This document shows, in pieces, positions 1 to 9,020 of a stretch of DNA of 64,000 nucleotides. The stretch covers positions 1,240,001 to 1,304,000 of the forward strand of contig NZ_CP029187.1 in NCBI RefSeq assembly GCF_003097535.1, given 5' to 3'. The notes beneath the pieces are model-generated. The model was not told the DNA's origin. It saw nothing but the letters and a program-made list of their open reading frames with translations, and searched no databases. The stretch comes from Flavobacterium pallidum. Its GTDB lineage: Bacteria; Bacteroidota; Bacteroidia; Flavobacteriales; Flavobacteriaceae. Every line of letters starts with the position of its first letter. The first letter of the stretch is position 1. The translations under genes were made by a program, and so were the position numbers.

Positions 1-185
1 GCACAGTTCCACCGGGTGAAGCGCTCACGATCGTATCCAGCGTCAGTTTTTTCGGGTTTTTGATGGGTCCGCCGGTAATAGGCTATATCGCAGAAATCTC
101 CAGCCTCCGCGTCTCGTTTGCAGTGATTGGCATTTTCGGTTTCCTGATTGCCGTAATGGCGTCAAGGATCCGTGCTATGGAATGA
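1..185 (+). CDS. MFS transporter, C-terminal fragment (5' end outside window)
   Basis: The open frame runs from the window edge (codons in phase with position 3) to a TGA at 183-185, giving about 60 residues. It encodes two hydrophobic helices separated by a short loop. The motif GPPVIGYIAE, followed by a helix rich in F, I, G and V, is typical of the last two transmembrane segments of major facilitator superfamily permeases, which move small solutes across the inner membrane by proton coupling or facilitated transport. The substrate cannot be read from this fragment. It converges on the aminopeptidase gene to its right, with a GC-rich repeat between them. Confidence 0.75.
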   Translation, partial: TVPPGEALTIVSSVSFFGFLMGPPVIGYIAEISSLRVSFAVIGIFGFLIAVMASRIRAME

Positions 186-231
186 TTTCCGACCTTACTG
201 CCACTGCGGCTGCCCGCTGAATACTGATTAT

Positions 232-302
232 GGCGCGCCCCTTCGTTGCACTCCGGGTCCGGCTTTCCGCAGCGCACGGCGCTTTGCTGCAATCCGTCGC
301 GC
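232..302 (-). repeat. Dispersed intergenic element, copy 1 (divergent)
   Basis: This GC-rich stretch lies between two convergent genes. Read on the minus strand it opens with GGATTGCAGC and contains GCGGAAAGCCGGACCC before closing with GGCGCGCC. The same order of blocks (GGATnGCAG, a variable middle, GGAnAGCCCGGCCC, nACGCC) occurs at 49876-49964 and 57328-57437. I treat it as a more diverged member of that family; the assignment rests on visual alignment only. Confidence 0.5.
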
Positions 303-322
303 GGCATCCCATAAACCGGAAA

Positions 323-2236
323 TTATTTCTTCACAAAACGGATCGTCTTGCTTCCTGCATCTGTGGTAACGCAGATGAAATAAACACCCGCAGCAAATGA
401 GGAAACGTCCCAGTGGGTTTCCGCCGTAGTCGATTTTACGGTTTGGCCCAACGCGTTGTAAAAAACAGTCTGTGTCACATTAATTCCTTCGGGAACATCA
501 AGCCTGAGTTGACTTTCAGCAGGATTCGGATACAATTGCACTGCGGCAGTCCCGAAATCCTCCATGCCCAGCGCCACCACATTCCCGGCAGATATGATAT
601 CCTTATTCACATCAAAAGCTACGGATGTGACAGCAAACGGTACGTTTTCAAAAAACACCTGATTGTTTGAAGTATTGTCCAATATAAAATCCATCTGCTG
701 GCCGGCCGCACCATACACCCTGATCGGTAAAGGCATCTCAAAATAAGTGACCGATGCATGCGATTGTGTCTGGTTTACCGTGAATTTCACAACACCCGGA
801 CTCTCGTTATAGGCGGTGATGTTATAGGACGGATATCCTTGCTTATACACCCAGTCATTGAAAAACTCTGTCAAGTTTTGGCCGTAGGTGGCGTCAAGAT
901 GTGCCTGTAAATCGGCAGTCGTCGCGTAAGCATAAGCCAGATCCGGATCGGCGAGGTAATTCTTGAGCCCTTGAAAAAATGCGGTGTCACCCAATTTCAG
1001 CCGGAGCATATTGACAACCATAGCGCCTTTGTTATAGCTCAGCCTTCCACTGAAAATGCGGTTCACACTATTCAGGTCAGAATCACTAAGGTATACCGCA
1101 CCTCCGGGCTGTGAGGTGATACTGTTGATCATATTCGATTTTTCGTTCGTAAAAGCCGCTTCACCATCAAAATCCTTAATCACCAAAGCGGCAAGGTAAG
1201 TGGCAAAACCTTCATTGAGCCAAATGTCCTTCCAGGTGCCGCAGGTCACTTTGTCGCCAAACCACTGGTGCCCCAGCTCATGCGCTATCAGCCCCCTCCC
1301 GAAACTGACCATGAACGAAACCGTCGTATGCTCCATACCGCCGCCCCAGCCAAATTGTGCATGGCCGTATTTTTCATCGGCAAAAGGATAGGTTTCGAAA
1401 AGCTGCTCGTACAGGTTCATAATCGGCACGGTCTGCGCAAGGTTGTTCATGTTTGCAGCAAGATTTTCCGGATAAATATAATTTACGATCGGGAAAACAT
1501 TTGGCGTGCTTCCCGCCATCTGGGTATAAATGCTGTAATTGGTTACCGCAATCGCAACCAGGTATGCCGGAATGGGATGGCCGTGGTGGAAATGCGTTGT
1601 CTTGTAGGCTCCGTTGATCGTTTCTTCCAGCTGTTTTCCATTCGATACGCTCACATACTGTGAAGGGGCGGTGATGTAGACATCGATGTTGTTGATTTTA
1701 TCGTTCAAATCCTGTTTGCACGGCCACCAATCCTGCGCGCCGTATGGCTCTGACAAGGTATATAATACCGGAGCGCCGTCATGTTCCTCTGTGGTAAAAG
1801 CCTCATTGTTAGTTGAAGGCTGGCCGGAATACGTGATTTCCACCGTGGTGGAAGCGCCCGCTGCAAGTCCGCCAGGCAAGGCAATCACCACTTCATTGTT
1901 ATTGTTTTGGGTAAATGACAATGTGACATTATTCCTTTTCACCGTACTTACCGTCAATTCGTTTGTCAGGTCAAAAACTACCGTTGCCATTTGGGAAAGG
2001 GCCGTAAATGTCGTAGTGACTTTTCCGGAAATAAAATATACGGCGGGATCTACGGTAAATTCCAGTTTCTGGTAAGTGATGTCATAGTTGGTGGTGTTTG
2101 GATTTACGACGAAATTCATCACATTGGCCGCCGATTTCATTTCAGCTTCCGCAATGCCTCCCAATCCGTCGCCGACCTTCTGTGCGCTCAGGATCTGCAT
2201 CGCAAACAATATGAAAAATGTGTAATAATATTTCAT
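323..2236 (-). CDS. Secreted M1 family metallopeptidase with T9SS sorting domain
   Basis: Predicted zinc aminopeptidase of family M1 (637 aa), secreted and probably cell-surface or extracellular. A signal peptide (residues 1-18, ending LSAQ) is followed by the M1 N-terminal beta domain. The catalytic region carries the exopeptidase motif GGGMEH at 298-303 (GAMEN in classical members) and the zinc site HELGHQW at 319-325 with the third ligand in NEGF (Glu342). The last 80 or so residues (YPNPAESQLRL onward to FVKK) are a type A sorting domain recognised by the type IX secretion system. ATG at 2236 sits just below a TATCTTTG -7 element on the same strand. Peptide preference cannot be read. Confidence 0.92.
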   Translation of the reverse strand: MKYYYTFFILFAMQILSAQKVGDGLGGIAEAEMKSAANVMNFVVNPNTTNYDITYQKLEFTVDPAVYFISGKVTTTFTALSQMATVVFDLTNELTVSTVKRNNVTLSFTQNNNNEVVIALPGGLAAGASTTVEITYSGQPSTNNEAFTTEEHDGAPVLYTLSEPYGAQDWWPCKQDLNDKINNIDVYITAPSQYVSVSNGKQLEETINGAYKTTHFHHGHPIPAYLVAIAVTNYSIYTQMAGSTPNVFPIVNYIYPENLAANMNNLAQTVPIMNLYEQLFETYPFADEKYGHAQFGWGGGMEHTTVSFMVSFGRGLIAHELGHQWFGDKVTCGTWKDIWLNEGFATYLAALVIKDFDGEAAFTNEKSNMINSITSQPGGAVYLSDSDLNSVNRIFSGRLSYNKGAMVVNMLRLKLGDTAFFQGLKNYLADPDLAYAYATTADLQAHLDATYGQNLTEFFNDWVYKQGYPSYNITAYNESPGVVKFTVNQTQSHASVTYFEMPLPIRVYGAAGQQMDFILDNTSNNQVFFENVPFAVTSVAFDVNKDIISAGNVVALGMEDFGTAAVQLYPNPAESQLRLDVPEGINVTQTVFYNALGQTVKSTTAETHWDVSSFAAGVYFICVTTDAGSKTIRFVKK

Positions 2237-2253
2237 TTTAAGCCATTTTCTGC

Positions 2254-2261
2254 CAAAGATA
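2254..2261 (-). promoter_or_regulatory. Candidate -7 element for the M1 peptidase
   Basis: TATCTTTG on the minus strand matches the Bacteroidota TAnnTTTG consensus and lies 17 bases before the ATG, predicting a very short leader. No clear TTG -33 element was found at the usual spacing. Confidence 0.45.
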
Positions 2262-2289
2262 AAAACAAATTCCTGATTTTGTTTGATAT

Positions 2290-2430
2290 GGGATTTTAAG
2301 ACTCAATCCTTATCTTATAATTTTACGGTTTTATAATCCATTTGGATTTCAAAACTACTTCGCTTTAAGATTTTGAGACTAGTCGCTTATCTTATAATCT
2401 TAAAGTCTTACAATCCTGTATAATCTAAAA
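2290..2430. repeat. AT-rich degenerate intergenic repeat (GACT/TTATAAT modules)
   Basis: The stretch between the peptidase and serS is built from recurring words such as TTATAATTTTACGG, TCTTATAATC, CTTAAAGTC and TTACAATCC. The same word set recurs at 42004-42090 (TCTTATAACCTTAAAG ... TCTTATAATCC) and, in an inverted-repeat form, at 5951-6082. No coding potential was seen. Confidence 0.5.
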
Positions 2431-2438
2431 CATTTGAT

Positions 2439-2446
2439 TAAATTTG
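2439..2446 (+). promoter_or_regulatory. Candidate -7 element for serS
   Basis: TAAATTTG matches TAnnTTTG and lies 21 bases before the ATG at 2468. The upstream in-frame TTG codon at 2444 falls inside this box, which argues that translation begins at 2468. Confidence 0.5.
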
Positions 2447-2467
2447 CGCGCACATAAAAATAAAGGT

Positions 2468-3739
2468 ATGTTACAGATCGCATTTATCAGGGAAAATCAG
2501 GAGAAAGTCGTAAAGGCATTGGCAAAAAGGAATATCGATATGGCTTCGGTCGTTGCTGATGTCATCCAGCTGGATGAAAAACGCCGCGCTACCCAGGTCG
2601 AGTTGGACAACACTTTGGCAGAATCCAATAAATTATCCCGTGATATCGGCGAACTGATGAAAAGCGGTGAAAAGGCAAAAGCCGCCATATTGAAAGAAAA
2701 AACCGTGTCATTGAAGGAAAGCAGCAAAGAACTTTCGGAAAAACTGGAAGTGTATGCTTCTGAACTGACCGAAAAATTATACACCATCCCAAACCTTCCT
2801 GCTGATTTGGTCCCTGAAGGCAAAACCCCGGACGACAACCTGAACGTATTTCAGGAAGGCGATATCCCTGTATTGCATGAAGGAGCGCAGCCGCATTGGG
2901 AATTGGTAAAAAAGTACGACATCATCGATTTTGAGCTTGGAAATAAAATTACTGGCGCAGGATTCCCTGTATACAAAGGCAAAGGTGCCAGACTGCAACG
3001 CGCGCTGATCACGTATTTCCTTGACAAAAACACCGCCGCCGGTTATGAAGAATACCAGGTGCCGCATCTGGTAAACGAAGCTTCCGGTTACGGGACAGGA
3101 CAGCTTCCTGATAAAGAAGGGCAGATGTACCATGATAAAACCGACGATTTATACCTGATACCCACTGCTGAGGTTCCGGTAACGAACCTGTTCCGCGATG
3201 TGATTTTAAGCGAAAACGAATTACCGGTTCTTGCCACTGCTTATACGCCCTGCTTCCGTCGTGAAGCCGGTTCTTACGGTGCGCACGTTCGTGGGTTAAA
3301 CCGCCTGCACCAATTTGACAAAGTGGAAATCGTACGCGTCGAGCATCCTGAAAAATCTTACGAAGCTTTGGAAGGTATGGTGGAACATGTAAAAATGTTG
3401 CTTCAGGAATTGAAATTGCCTTATAGGATTTTGCGTCTTTGTGGTGGCGATATGGGTTTTGCTTCTGCAATGACGTATGATTTTGAAGTGTTCTCGACAG
3501 CGCAGGACCGTTGGCTGGAAATCAGTTCAGTGTCTAATTTCGAAACGTTCCAGTCCAATCGCCTGAAATTGCGTTACCGCGATAAGGACGGCAAAAACCA
3601 CCTGGCACACACCCTAAACGGAAGTTCATTAGCCTTGCCGCGTGTGTTGGCCGGGATACTTGAAAACTATCAGACACCGGAAGGAATTGTAATTCCCGAA
3701 GTGCTTCGCCCTTACACCGGATTTGACATCATCGATTAA
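2468..3739 (+). CDS. serS: Serine--tRNA ligase
   Basis: Cytosolic class II aminoacyl-tRNA synthetase that charges tRNA-Ser (and tRNA-Sec where present) with serine. The 423-aa length is normal. Residues 1-110 form the long charged helical arm (IRENQEKVVKALAKRN and the K/E-rich stretch after it) that grips the tRNA long arm. The catalytic core has motif 2 (CFRREAGSYG, about residue 261) and motif 3 (GSSLALPRVLAGILENYQ, about 385). I chose ATG 2468 because family members begin MLQ-x-FIREN and because the upstream alternative start overlaps the promoter box. It is a stand-alone gene; the TPR gene follows after a 78-base gap. Confidence 0.97.
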   Translation: MLQIAFIRENQEKVVKALAKRNIDMASVVADVIQLDEKRRATQVELDNTLAESNKLSRDIGELMKSGEKAKAAILKEKTVSLKESSKELSEKLEVYASELTEKLYTIPNLPADLVPEGKTPDDNLNVFQEGDIPVLHEGAQPHWELVKKYDIIDFELGNKITGAGFPVYKGKGARLQRALITYFLDKNTAAGYEEYQVPHLVNEASGYGTGQLPDKEGQMYHDKTDDLYLIPTAEVPVTNLFRDVILSENELPVLATAYTPCFRREAGSYGAHVRGLNRLHQFDKVEIVRVEHPEKSYEALEGMVEHVKMLLQELKLPYRILRLCGGDMGFASAMTYDFEVFSTAQDRWLEISSVSNFETFQSNRLKLRYRDKDGKNHLAHTLNGSSLALPRVLAGILENYQTPEGIVIPEVLRPYTGFDIID

Positions 3740-3817
3740 CATTACTTTATGTTGCGGCAATGTACTCCCGCGCGAAAGTTATCGTTATATTAGTCGTTCC
3801 ATTCGACATTGTTATTT

Positions 3818-5596
3818 ATGAAAAAGCTGTTTTTGTTTCTTGTACTGTTTGCAATGTGTTCCGTTTTTGCGCAGAACGAGCAATTGGCGCAGAATTATTT
3901 CGATAAAGGCGATTATGAAAAGGCCGTCATCAGTTATGAGGAGCTTTTGAAAAACCAGCCCAGCAATGGTTTGTATTTCCAAAAAGTAATCGATTGCTAC
4001 CAGCAACTGGCACAATATGATAAGGCTGAAAAGGCATTGACGGCACGTTTCGAGAAATTCAGGCAATACAATCTCCTCGTGGAAATTGGGTATAACTACC
4101 AATTGCAAAAGAACGAACCCGAAGCCAAGAAATATTACGAAAAGGCGCTGGAAACCATAAAGGAAAATCCATCCAATGTGTACATGGTCGCTTCTGTGTT
4201 CGAACGCAAAGTGGTTTTGGATTATGCGCTGAAAGCTTACGAACTGGCCACTTCTTTAGACCCGAAACTCGTGTTCAATTACCAGACGGCGCTGATTTAC
4301 GGACAACTCGGAAATACGGACATGATGATTGAAAGGTTTTTGGAAGAGGCTTATAAAAATCCGCAGAACAACATCGGCATACAAAACCAACTTGCGCGAT
4401 TCATGACTGAGGACGCGGAGGAATCCTTCAACGCCGACCTGAAAAAGGCCTTGTTGCTTCGCGCACAAAAAAGCCAGGACGTGTTCTGGAACCAATATTT
4501 AAGCTGGTTTTACCTGCAGCAAAAGGATTATGCCAAAGCATTTATACAGGAAAAAGCCATTTACAAAAGAAATCCCGAAACGTTTTCCAGCATTGTCAAC
4601 CTCGCGCAAATGGCGATGGATGATAATGAGGATGAAACCGCGGGTGAAATTTTTGCTTTCGTGCTTGAAAATACCCAGGATATCCAGTTGCAAATCCAGG
4701 CGAATACGTTCCTGATGACGATGAAAACGGAGAAAAGCCAGCCGAAGGATTATCCGTTGGTGAATGCAGAACTCGATGCTTTGTTACAGCAATACGGCGT
4801 AATCCCGTTCTCATTGCCGCTGCAATTGCTTCAGGCGCATTTCCTGACCTTCAGCCAGAACAATCCCGAAGCAGGAAAAAAAGTCCTTCAAAATGCACTG
4901 GCACTGCAGCTGAACAAATACCAGGAAGCCGACGTGAAGATGGAATTGGCCGATATTTTGCTTTTTGAAGAGAAATACAACCAGGCCCTGATTTACTATT
5001 CGCAGATTGAAGACGACCTGAAAAACGATGAAGTAGGTCACGAAGCCAGCCTCAAAGCGGCCAAGACAAGCTATTTCAAATCTGATTTCGAATGGGCGCA
5101 AAAGCAATTCAAGGAACTCAAATCGGCTTCGTCACAATTGATTGCGAATGACGCTTTGGAGTATTTCCTTTTGATTAATGACAATACCGTTTCGGATTCC
5201 ACACAAACGGACCTGAAGAAATTCGCACGTGCCGATTACCTGTTGTACCAACACAAAACCGCGGAATCCCTGGCGTTATTCCAGGAAATCCTGAAGAGCC
5301 ATAAAACCCAGGAAATTGAAGACGTAACGCTTTTAAGGCTTGGCAGGATTTATGAAAAGAATGGCGATTATGCTTTGGCTTTACAGCAATACCAAACCAT
5401 CATCGATAAGTTTGCCGAAGGCATTTACATAGACGAGGCGCTTTATTTTTCAGCCGAGATTTATAACAAACAGCTGAAAGATCCCGAAAAGGCAAAGCCG
5501 TTGTATGAGAAAATACTTTTCAGCCACCAGGACAGTATTTATTTCATCGATGCGCGGGCCAAATTCAGGCAACTGCGCGGCGATACGAATTCCTGA
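3818..5596 (+). CDS. Secreted tetratricopeptide repeat protein
   Basis: A 592-aa protein with a signal peptide (MKKLFLFLVLFAMCSVFAQ) and then almost entirely helix-turn-helix repeats of TPR type, for example around residues 22-60 (NYFDKGDYEKAVISYEELL), 105-140, 380-420 and 490-585. TPR arrays are protein-protein scaffolds, so a periplasmic adaptor or assembly role is likely. No catalytic domain is visible. The ATG at 3818 gives a clean signal peptide; an in-frame TTG lies 9 bases upstream. It precedes the DUF4286 gene by 24 bases, so the two are probably co-transcribed. The partner is unknown. Confidence 0.85.
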   Translation: MKKLFLFLVLFAMCSVFAQNEQLAQNYFDKGDYEKAVISYEELLKNQPSNGLYFQKVIDCYQQLAQYDKAEKALTARFEKFRQYNLLVEIGYNYQLQKNEPEAKKYYEKALETIKENPSNVYMVASVFERKVVLDYALKAYELATSLDPKLVFNYQTALIYGQLGNTDMMIERFLEEAYKNPQNNIGIQNQLARFMTEDAEESFNADLKKALLLRAQKSQDVFWNQYLSWFYLQQKDYAKAFIQEKAIYKRNPETFSSIVNLAQMAMDDNEDETAGEIFAFVLENTQDIQLQIQANTFLMTMKTEKSQPKDYPLVNAELDALLQQYGVIPFSLPLQLLQAHFLTFSQNNPEAGKKVLQNALALQLNKYQEADVKMELADILLFEEKYNQALIYYSQIEDDLKNDEVGHEASLKAAKTSYFKSDFEWAQKQFKELKSASSQLIANDALEYFLLINDNTVSDSTQTDLKKFARADYLLYQHKTAESLALFQEILKSHKTQEIEDVTLLRLGRIYEKNGDYALALQQYQTIIDKFAEGIYIDEALYFSAEIYNKQLKDPEKAKPLYEKILFSHQDSIYFIDARAKFRQLRGDTNS

Positions 5597-5620
5597 AACC
5601 GTTCCCCAAAAACATTTGAC

Positions 5621-5944
5621 ATGATTATCTACAACGTAACATTAAACCTGGACGAAACGATTCACGAGCAATGGCTTCGCTGGATGCAGGAAAAACACAT
5701 CACCGAAGTACTGGCTACCGGAAAATTCACATCCGCAAGGCTGATCAGGGTTTTAGTCGAGGAGGAAATGGGCGGCGTGACATACGCAATCCAGTACACC
5801 ACCGACTGCCGCGAAACATTACAGCGTTATTATGACGAAGATGCGCCGAGGCTCCGCGAGGAAGGTCAGCGTCTTTTCGGTGACAAAATGATTGCGTTCC
5901 GCACTGAATTGGAAGTGATGAGCGATCATTATAGTGTGGAGTAA
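5621..5944 (+). CDS. DUF4286 family protein
   Basis: A 107-aa cytosolic protein beginning MIIYNVTLNLDE, followed by a short helix (IHEQWLRWMQEKHI) and strands, the ferredoxin-like alternation seen in the DUF4286 family that is common in Bacteroidota. No function is established for the family that I can cite. Conserved placement beside serS/rsmA-type housekeeping genes suggests a general cellular role, but this is inference. It has no signal peptide or membrane segment. It lies 24 bases after the TPR gene and upstream of rsmA. Confidence 0.8.
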   Translation: MIIYNVTLNLDETIHEQWLRWMQEKHITEVLATGKFTSARLIRVLVEEEMGGVTYAIQYTTDCRETLQRYYDEDAPRLREEGQRLFGDKMIAFRTELEVMSDHYSVE

Positions 5945-5950
5945 TTTGGG

Positions 5951-6082
5951 TTTTTAGACTCGTTGCGCTCTTGGATTATTAGATATCTTAGACTTAGCCT
6001 AAAACCAATTTCAATTCAAGCCAGCCTGAGAACTCCAAAAGCGCAGCGCGTCTGAGAATCTAACAATCTAATAATCCTTTCC
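5951..6082. repeat. Long imperfect inverted repeat between DUF4286 and rsmA
   Basis: The arm GGATTATTAGAT at 5973-5984 is matched by its exact complement at 6066-6077. Inside, AGACTCGTTGCGCT (5956 on) pairs imperfectly with AGCGCAGCGCGTCT (about 6040-6053). The whole stretch could fold into one long hairpin. AAAGCGCAGCG also occurs in the related tract near 42063. Confidence 0.6.
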
Positions 6083-6862
6083 ATGGACCACGTAAGAGCA
6101 AAAAAACACCTCGGCCAGCATTTCCTCAAAGATGAAAGCGTAGCGGCTGATATTGCGGCAGCATTAAGCGGTGCCGGGTATGAAAATGTACTTGAAATAG
6201 GGCCGGGAATGGGCGTGCTTACAAAATACCTGCTGCAGCAGCCTTATACGACTTACGTCATCGAAATTGATACCGAATCCGTGGCATACCTGAATGAAAA
6301 TTATCCGAAATTACACGGCAAAATCATCGGTGAGGATTTCCTGAAATACAACATCAACAAGACTTTCGACGGAAAACCTTTTGCCATTATCGGCAATTTC
6401 CCGTACAATATCTCTACGCAGATCGTGTTCCGTGCATTGGAATTCCGCGACCAGATTCCGGAGTTTGCCGGGATGTTCCAAAAGGAAGTCGCTGAGCGCA
6501 TTTGTGAGAAAAAGGGAAGCAAAGCCTACGGGATCTTATCCGTTCTCGCACAGGCATTTTACGATGCCGAGTATTTATTTACAGTTCCGGAACATGTATT
6601 TAACCCACCGCCAAAAGTAAAATCAGGTGTGCTACGCCTCCGCAGAAAAGCAGATTACGCGCTTCCGTGCAGTGAAAAACTGTTTTTTACCGTCGTGAAA
6701 ACCGCGTTCCAGCAGCGCCGCAAGACATTAAGAAATAGTTTAAAAACCTTAAATTTGTCGGATAGTTTGCGGGAAGATACTATCTTTGACCTCCGCCCGG
6801 AACAACTCTCCGTGGAAGCCTTTATCGCTTTGACACAAAAAATAGAAGCCGATGGAATTTAA
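6083..6862 (+). CDS. rsmA: 16S rRNA (adenine1518/1519-N6)-dimethyltransferase
   Basis: RsmA/KsgA dimethylates the two adjacent adenines in the 3' terminal hairpin of 16S rRNA with S-adenosylmethionine, a late checkpoint in 30S assembly. The 259-aa length fits. The N-terminus has [12 protein letters not shown], the family signature; motif I ([13 protein letters not shown]) is near residues 40-52, and the catalytic motif IV NFPYNIS is near 105. The C-terminal basic region ([13 protein letters not shown]) binds RNA. The last codons overlap the start of mgtE by 11 bases, indicating translational coupling or at least co-transcription. Confidence 0.96.
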   Translation: MDHVRAKKHLGQHFLKDESVAADIAAALSGAGYENVLEIGPGMGVLTKYLLQQPYTTYVIEIDTESVAYLNENYPKLHGKIIGEDFLKYNINKTFDGKPFAIIGNFPYNISTQIVFRALEFRDQIPEFAGMFQKEVAERICEKKGSKAYGILSVLAQAFYDAEYLFTVPEHVFNPPPKVKSGVLRLRRKADYALPCSEKLFFTVVKTAFQQRRKTLRNSLKTLNLSDSLREDTIFDLRPEQLSVEAFIALTQKIEADGI

Positions 6863-8201
6863 AATCAGCAAGGAACTTATCACGCAGCTTGAGGAACTGA
6901 TCCGGTCAGGAGACGACCATCAGCTCGAAACCTTGCTGAATGACCTGCACCACGCTGATATCGCTGAAATCCTTGACGAGCTTGATTTCGACGATGCCAC
7001 TTACATCTTTAAAGTCCTCGATAGTGAAAAAACTGCTGAAATCCTCCTTGAGATGGAGGATGACGTGCGCGAAAATATCTTAAAAAGGCTTTCGCCAAAA
7101 GAGATCGCTGAAGAACTTGACGAACTCGAAACCAACGATGCCGCCGACATCATCGCGGAACTTTCCAAAGACCGTAAGGAAGAGGTGATTTCCGAACTCC
7201 AGGATGTTGAACACGCAAAGGACATTGTCGATTTATTACGTTATAACGAGAATACCGCCGGTGGAATCATGCACAAGGAATTGGTGAAAGTCAATGAGAA
7301 CTGGAGTGTTTTGACTTGTGTAAAGGAAATGCGCATTCAGGCCGAGAATATTTCCCGCGTGCATTCTATTTATGTAGTGGATGACGAGGACCGACTCAAA
7401 GGGCGTTTGTCGCTGAAGGATTTATTGATCACTTCCACACGCCAGCAGATCAATGACATTTACATCCGCAAGCTCAATTCGGTGAAAGTCGATACCGAAG
7501 ACGTCGAAGTCGCTCGGATCATGCAGAAATACGATTTGGAGGCCATTCCCGTTGTGGACGAACTGGGCAGGCTTGTTGGCCGCATCACCATTGATGATAT
7601 CGTGGACGTCATCCGTGACGAAGCTGAGAAGGATTACCAACTTGCAGCGGGTATCACCCAGGACGTGGAGGCCAGTGACAGCGTTTTGGAACTTACCAAA
7701 GCAAGGCTTCCGTGGCTGCTGATCGGTTTTTTCATCGAACTCGTGGCCTCGGTAGTGTTGGATGGCAATGAAAAGGCATTTGACCAATATAAAACCCTGA
7801 TCATATTTGTACCGCTGCTTTCCGCGACTGCTGGAAATATAGGCGTTCAGGCTTCCGCTATTGTGGTACAGGGCCTTGCAAACGGCACGTTGAAGGAATT
7901 CAGCCGTAAATACCTGAGTAAGGAATTGTCGGTAGCCATGATCTCGGGAACCATCATCTCCGTCCTGTTGCTCATTTACCATTCCCTGGTGTTTCAGCAA
8001 TACCTCGTGGGTTTCGCCATTTCGATTTCCATGATCGTCGTGATCCTGTTTGCGGGAACGCTCGGGACCATGGTGCCTTTGTTTTTGCACAAGAACAAGA
8101 TTGACCCGGCTATCGCGACAGGACCTTTTATCACGACGTCAAACGACGTTTTCGGGATAATTTTGTACTTTACCATCGCCAAACTTATTTTAGGGCTTTA
8201 A
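6852..8201 (+). CDS. mgtE: Magnesium transporter MgtE
   Basis: Inner-membrane Mg2+ channel/transporter of 449 aa, the family's standard size. Residues 1-130 form the acidic superhelical N domain (repeats such as [11 protein letters not shown]), 135-255 hold a pair of CBS domains (the second ending [10 protein letters not shown]), and about 275-449 contain five hydrophobic helices, with the conserved glycine-rich stretch [12 protein letters not shown] that lines the pore. In the family, cytosolic Mg2+ bound between the N and CBS domains closes the channel. It starts within the end of rsmA and is followed after 11 bases by proC, so rsmA-mgtE-proC is likely one transcript. Confidence 0.95.
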   Translation: MEFKISKELITQLEELIRSGDDHQLETLLNDLHHADIAEILDELDFDDATYIFKVLDSEKTAEILLEMEDDVRENILKRLSPKEIAEELDELETNDAADIIAELSKDRKEEVISELQDVEHAKDIVDLLRYNENTAGGIMHKELVKVNENWSVLTCVKEMRIQAENISRVHSIYVVDDEDRLKGRLSLKDLLITSTRQQINDIYIRKLNSVKVDTEDVEVARIMQKYDLEAIPVVDELGRLVGRITIDDIVDVIRDEAEKDYQLAAGITQDVEASDSVLELTKARLPWLLIGFFIELVASVVLDGNEKAFDQYKTLIIFVPLLSATAGNIGVQASAIVVQGLANGTLKEFSRKYLSKELSVAMISGTIISVLLLIYHSLVFQQYLVGFAISISMIVVILFAGTLGTMVPLFLHKNKIDPAIATGPFITTSNDVFGIILYFTIAKLILGL

Positions 8202-8212
8202 CCAAAAACATT

Positions 8213-8989
8213 ATGAAAGTACACATCATCGGCGGGGGAAACCTTGGCGTCGCCATTGCGCTTGGATTTTCAGCATTTGCCCCGGACGTAAAACTTACCA
8301 TAACCCGCAGGAATACGAAATCCATCGAATACCTTAACGACAAAGGCATTACGGTATCTGGTGATAATTGCCACGATATCGCCTCCGCAGATGTGATCCT
8401 GCTCACCATCAAACCTTACCAGGCCGAAACCGTAATCTGTGAAATTTTGCCGCACATTTCGGGAAAAACCGTGGCTTCTGCCGTCAGCGGATTGACTTTG
8501 GAAACGCTTCGGGAATTTACCGGAGACCACCAGCCTTTGGTCCGGATCATGCCTAATATAGCAGCACAATTCGGAGCTTCGGCCACCTGCATCGCTTTTG
8601 ATGCAAAATTCAAAACGCAGGCCGATGAAGTGATCAACCTGTTTCAGAAAGTAGGTACGGCACCGGTAATCGATGAAAAACTGATGGATGCCGCCACGGT
8701 TCTCGGTGCTTGCGGAACCGCTTATGCGTTGCGCTACATCCGCGCGTCAATGCAGGCCGGGATTGAAATCGGGTTTGATTCGCAGACGGCACTCGCCATT
8801 GCATCGCAAACCGTAAAAGGTGCGGCGCAAATGTTGTTGGAAGAAAACGTGCATCCGGAACAATTGATTGACCGTGTTACAACTCCCCAGGGCTGCACCA
8901 TCGTCGGGCTGAATGAAATGGAGCATGAGGGTTTCAGTTCTTCGTTAATTAAAGGGATTAAGACATCGCTCCAGAAAATCAAAGGATAG
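8213..8989 (+). CDS. proC: Pyrroline-5-carboxylate reductase
   Basis: Final step of proline synthesis: NAD(P)H-dependent reduction of 1-pyrroline-5-carboxylate to L-proline in the cytosol. The 258-aa protein starts with the Rossmann dinucleotide motif IIGGGNLGVAIA. It also contains SAVSGLTLETL and VRIMPNIAAQFGAS, the equivalents of the family's central motifs, and the C-terminal dimerisation helix with TPQGCTIVGLNEME (family consensus TPGGxTxxGL). It is the last gene of the rsmA-mgtE-proC run and converges on a DUF1772 gene 15 bases away. Confidence 0.93.
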   Translation: MKVHIIGGGNLGVAIALGFSAFAPDVKLTITRRNTKSIEYLNDKGITVSGDNCHDIASADVILLTIKPYQAETVICEILPHISGKTVASAVSGLTLETLREFTGDHQPLVRIMPNIAAQFGASATCIAFDAKFKTQADEVINLFQKVGTAPVIDEKLMDAATVLGACGTAYALRYIRASMQAGIEIGFDSQTALAIASQTVKGAAQMLLEENVHPEQLIDRVTTPQGCTIVGLNEMEHEGFSSSLIKGIKTSLQKIKG

Positions 8990-9020
8990 TTTTCGGTCGC
9001 AGTTTCAGTTTTCAGTCGCG
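8990..9020. repeat. CAGT-rich simple repeat tract
   Basis: The tract TTTCGGTCGCAGTTTCAG and its continuation TTTTCAGTCGCG lies at the convergent junction of proC and DUF1772. Similar CAGT-word tracts occur at 43768-43819 and 57451-57475. It encodes the last residues of the DUF1772 protein on the minus strand. Confidence 0.45.

Noticed and set aside
83..307. 74-codon minus-strand frame over the MFS 3' end
   Set aside because: Most of it lies on the dispersed GC-rich element and the MFS coding region; no start signal or family match.
7422..8090. 222-codon minus-strand frame antisense to mgtE
   Set aside because: mgtE has full-length domain structure; the antisense frame has no supporting signal.
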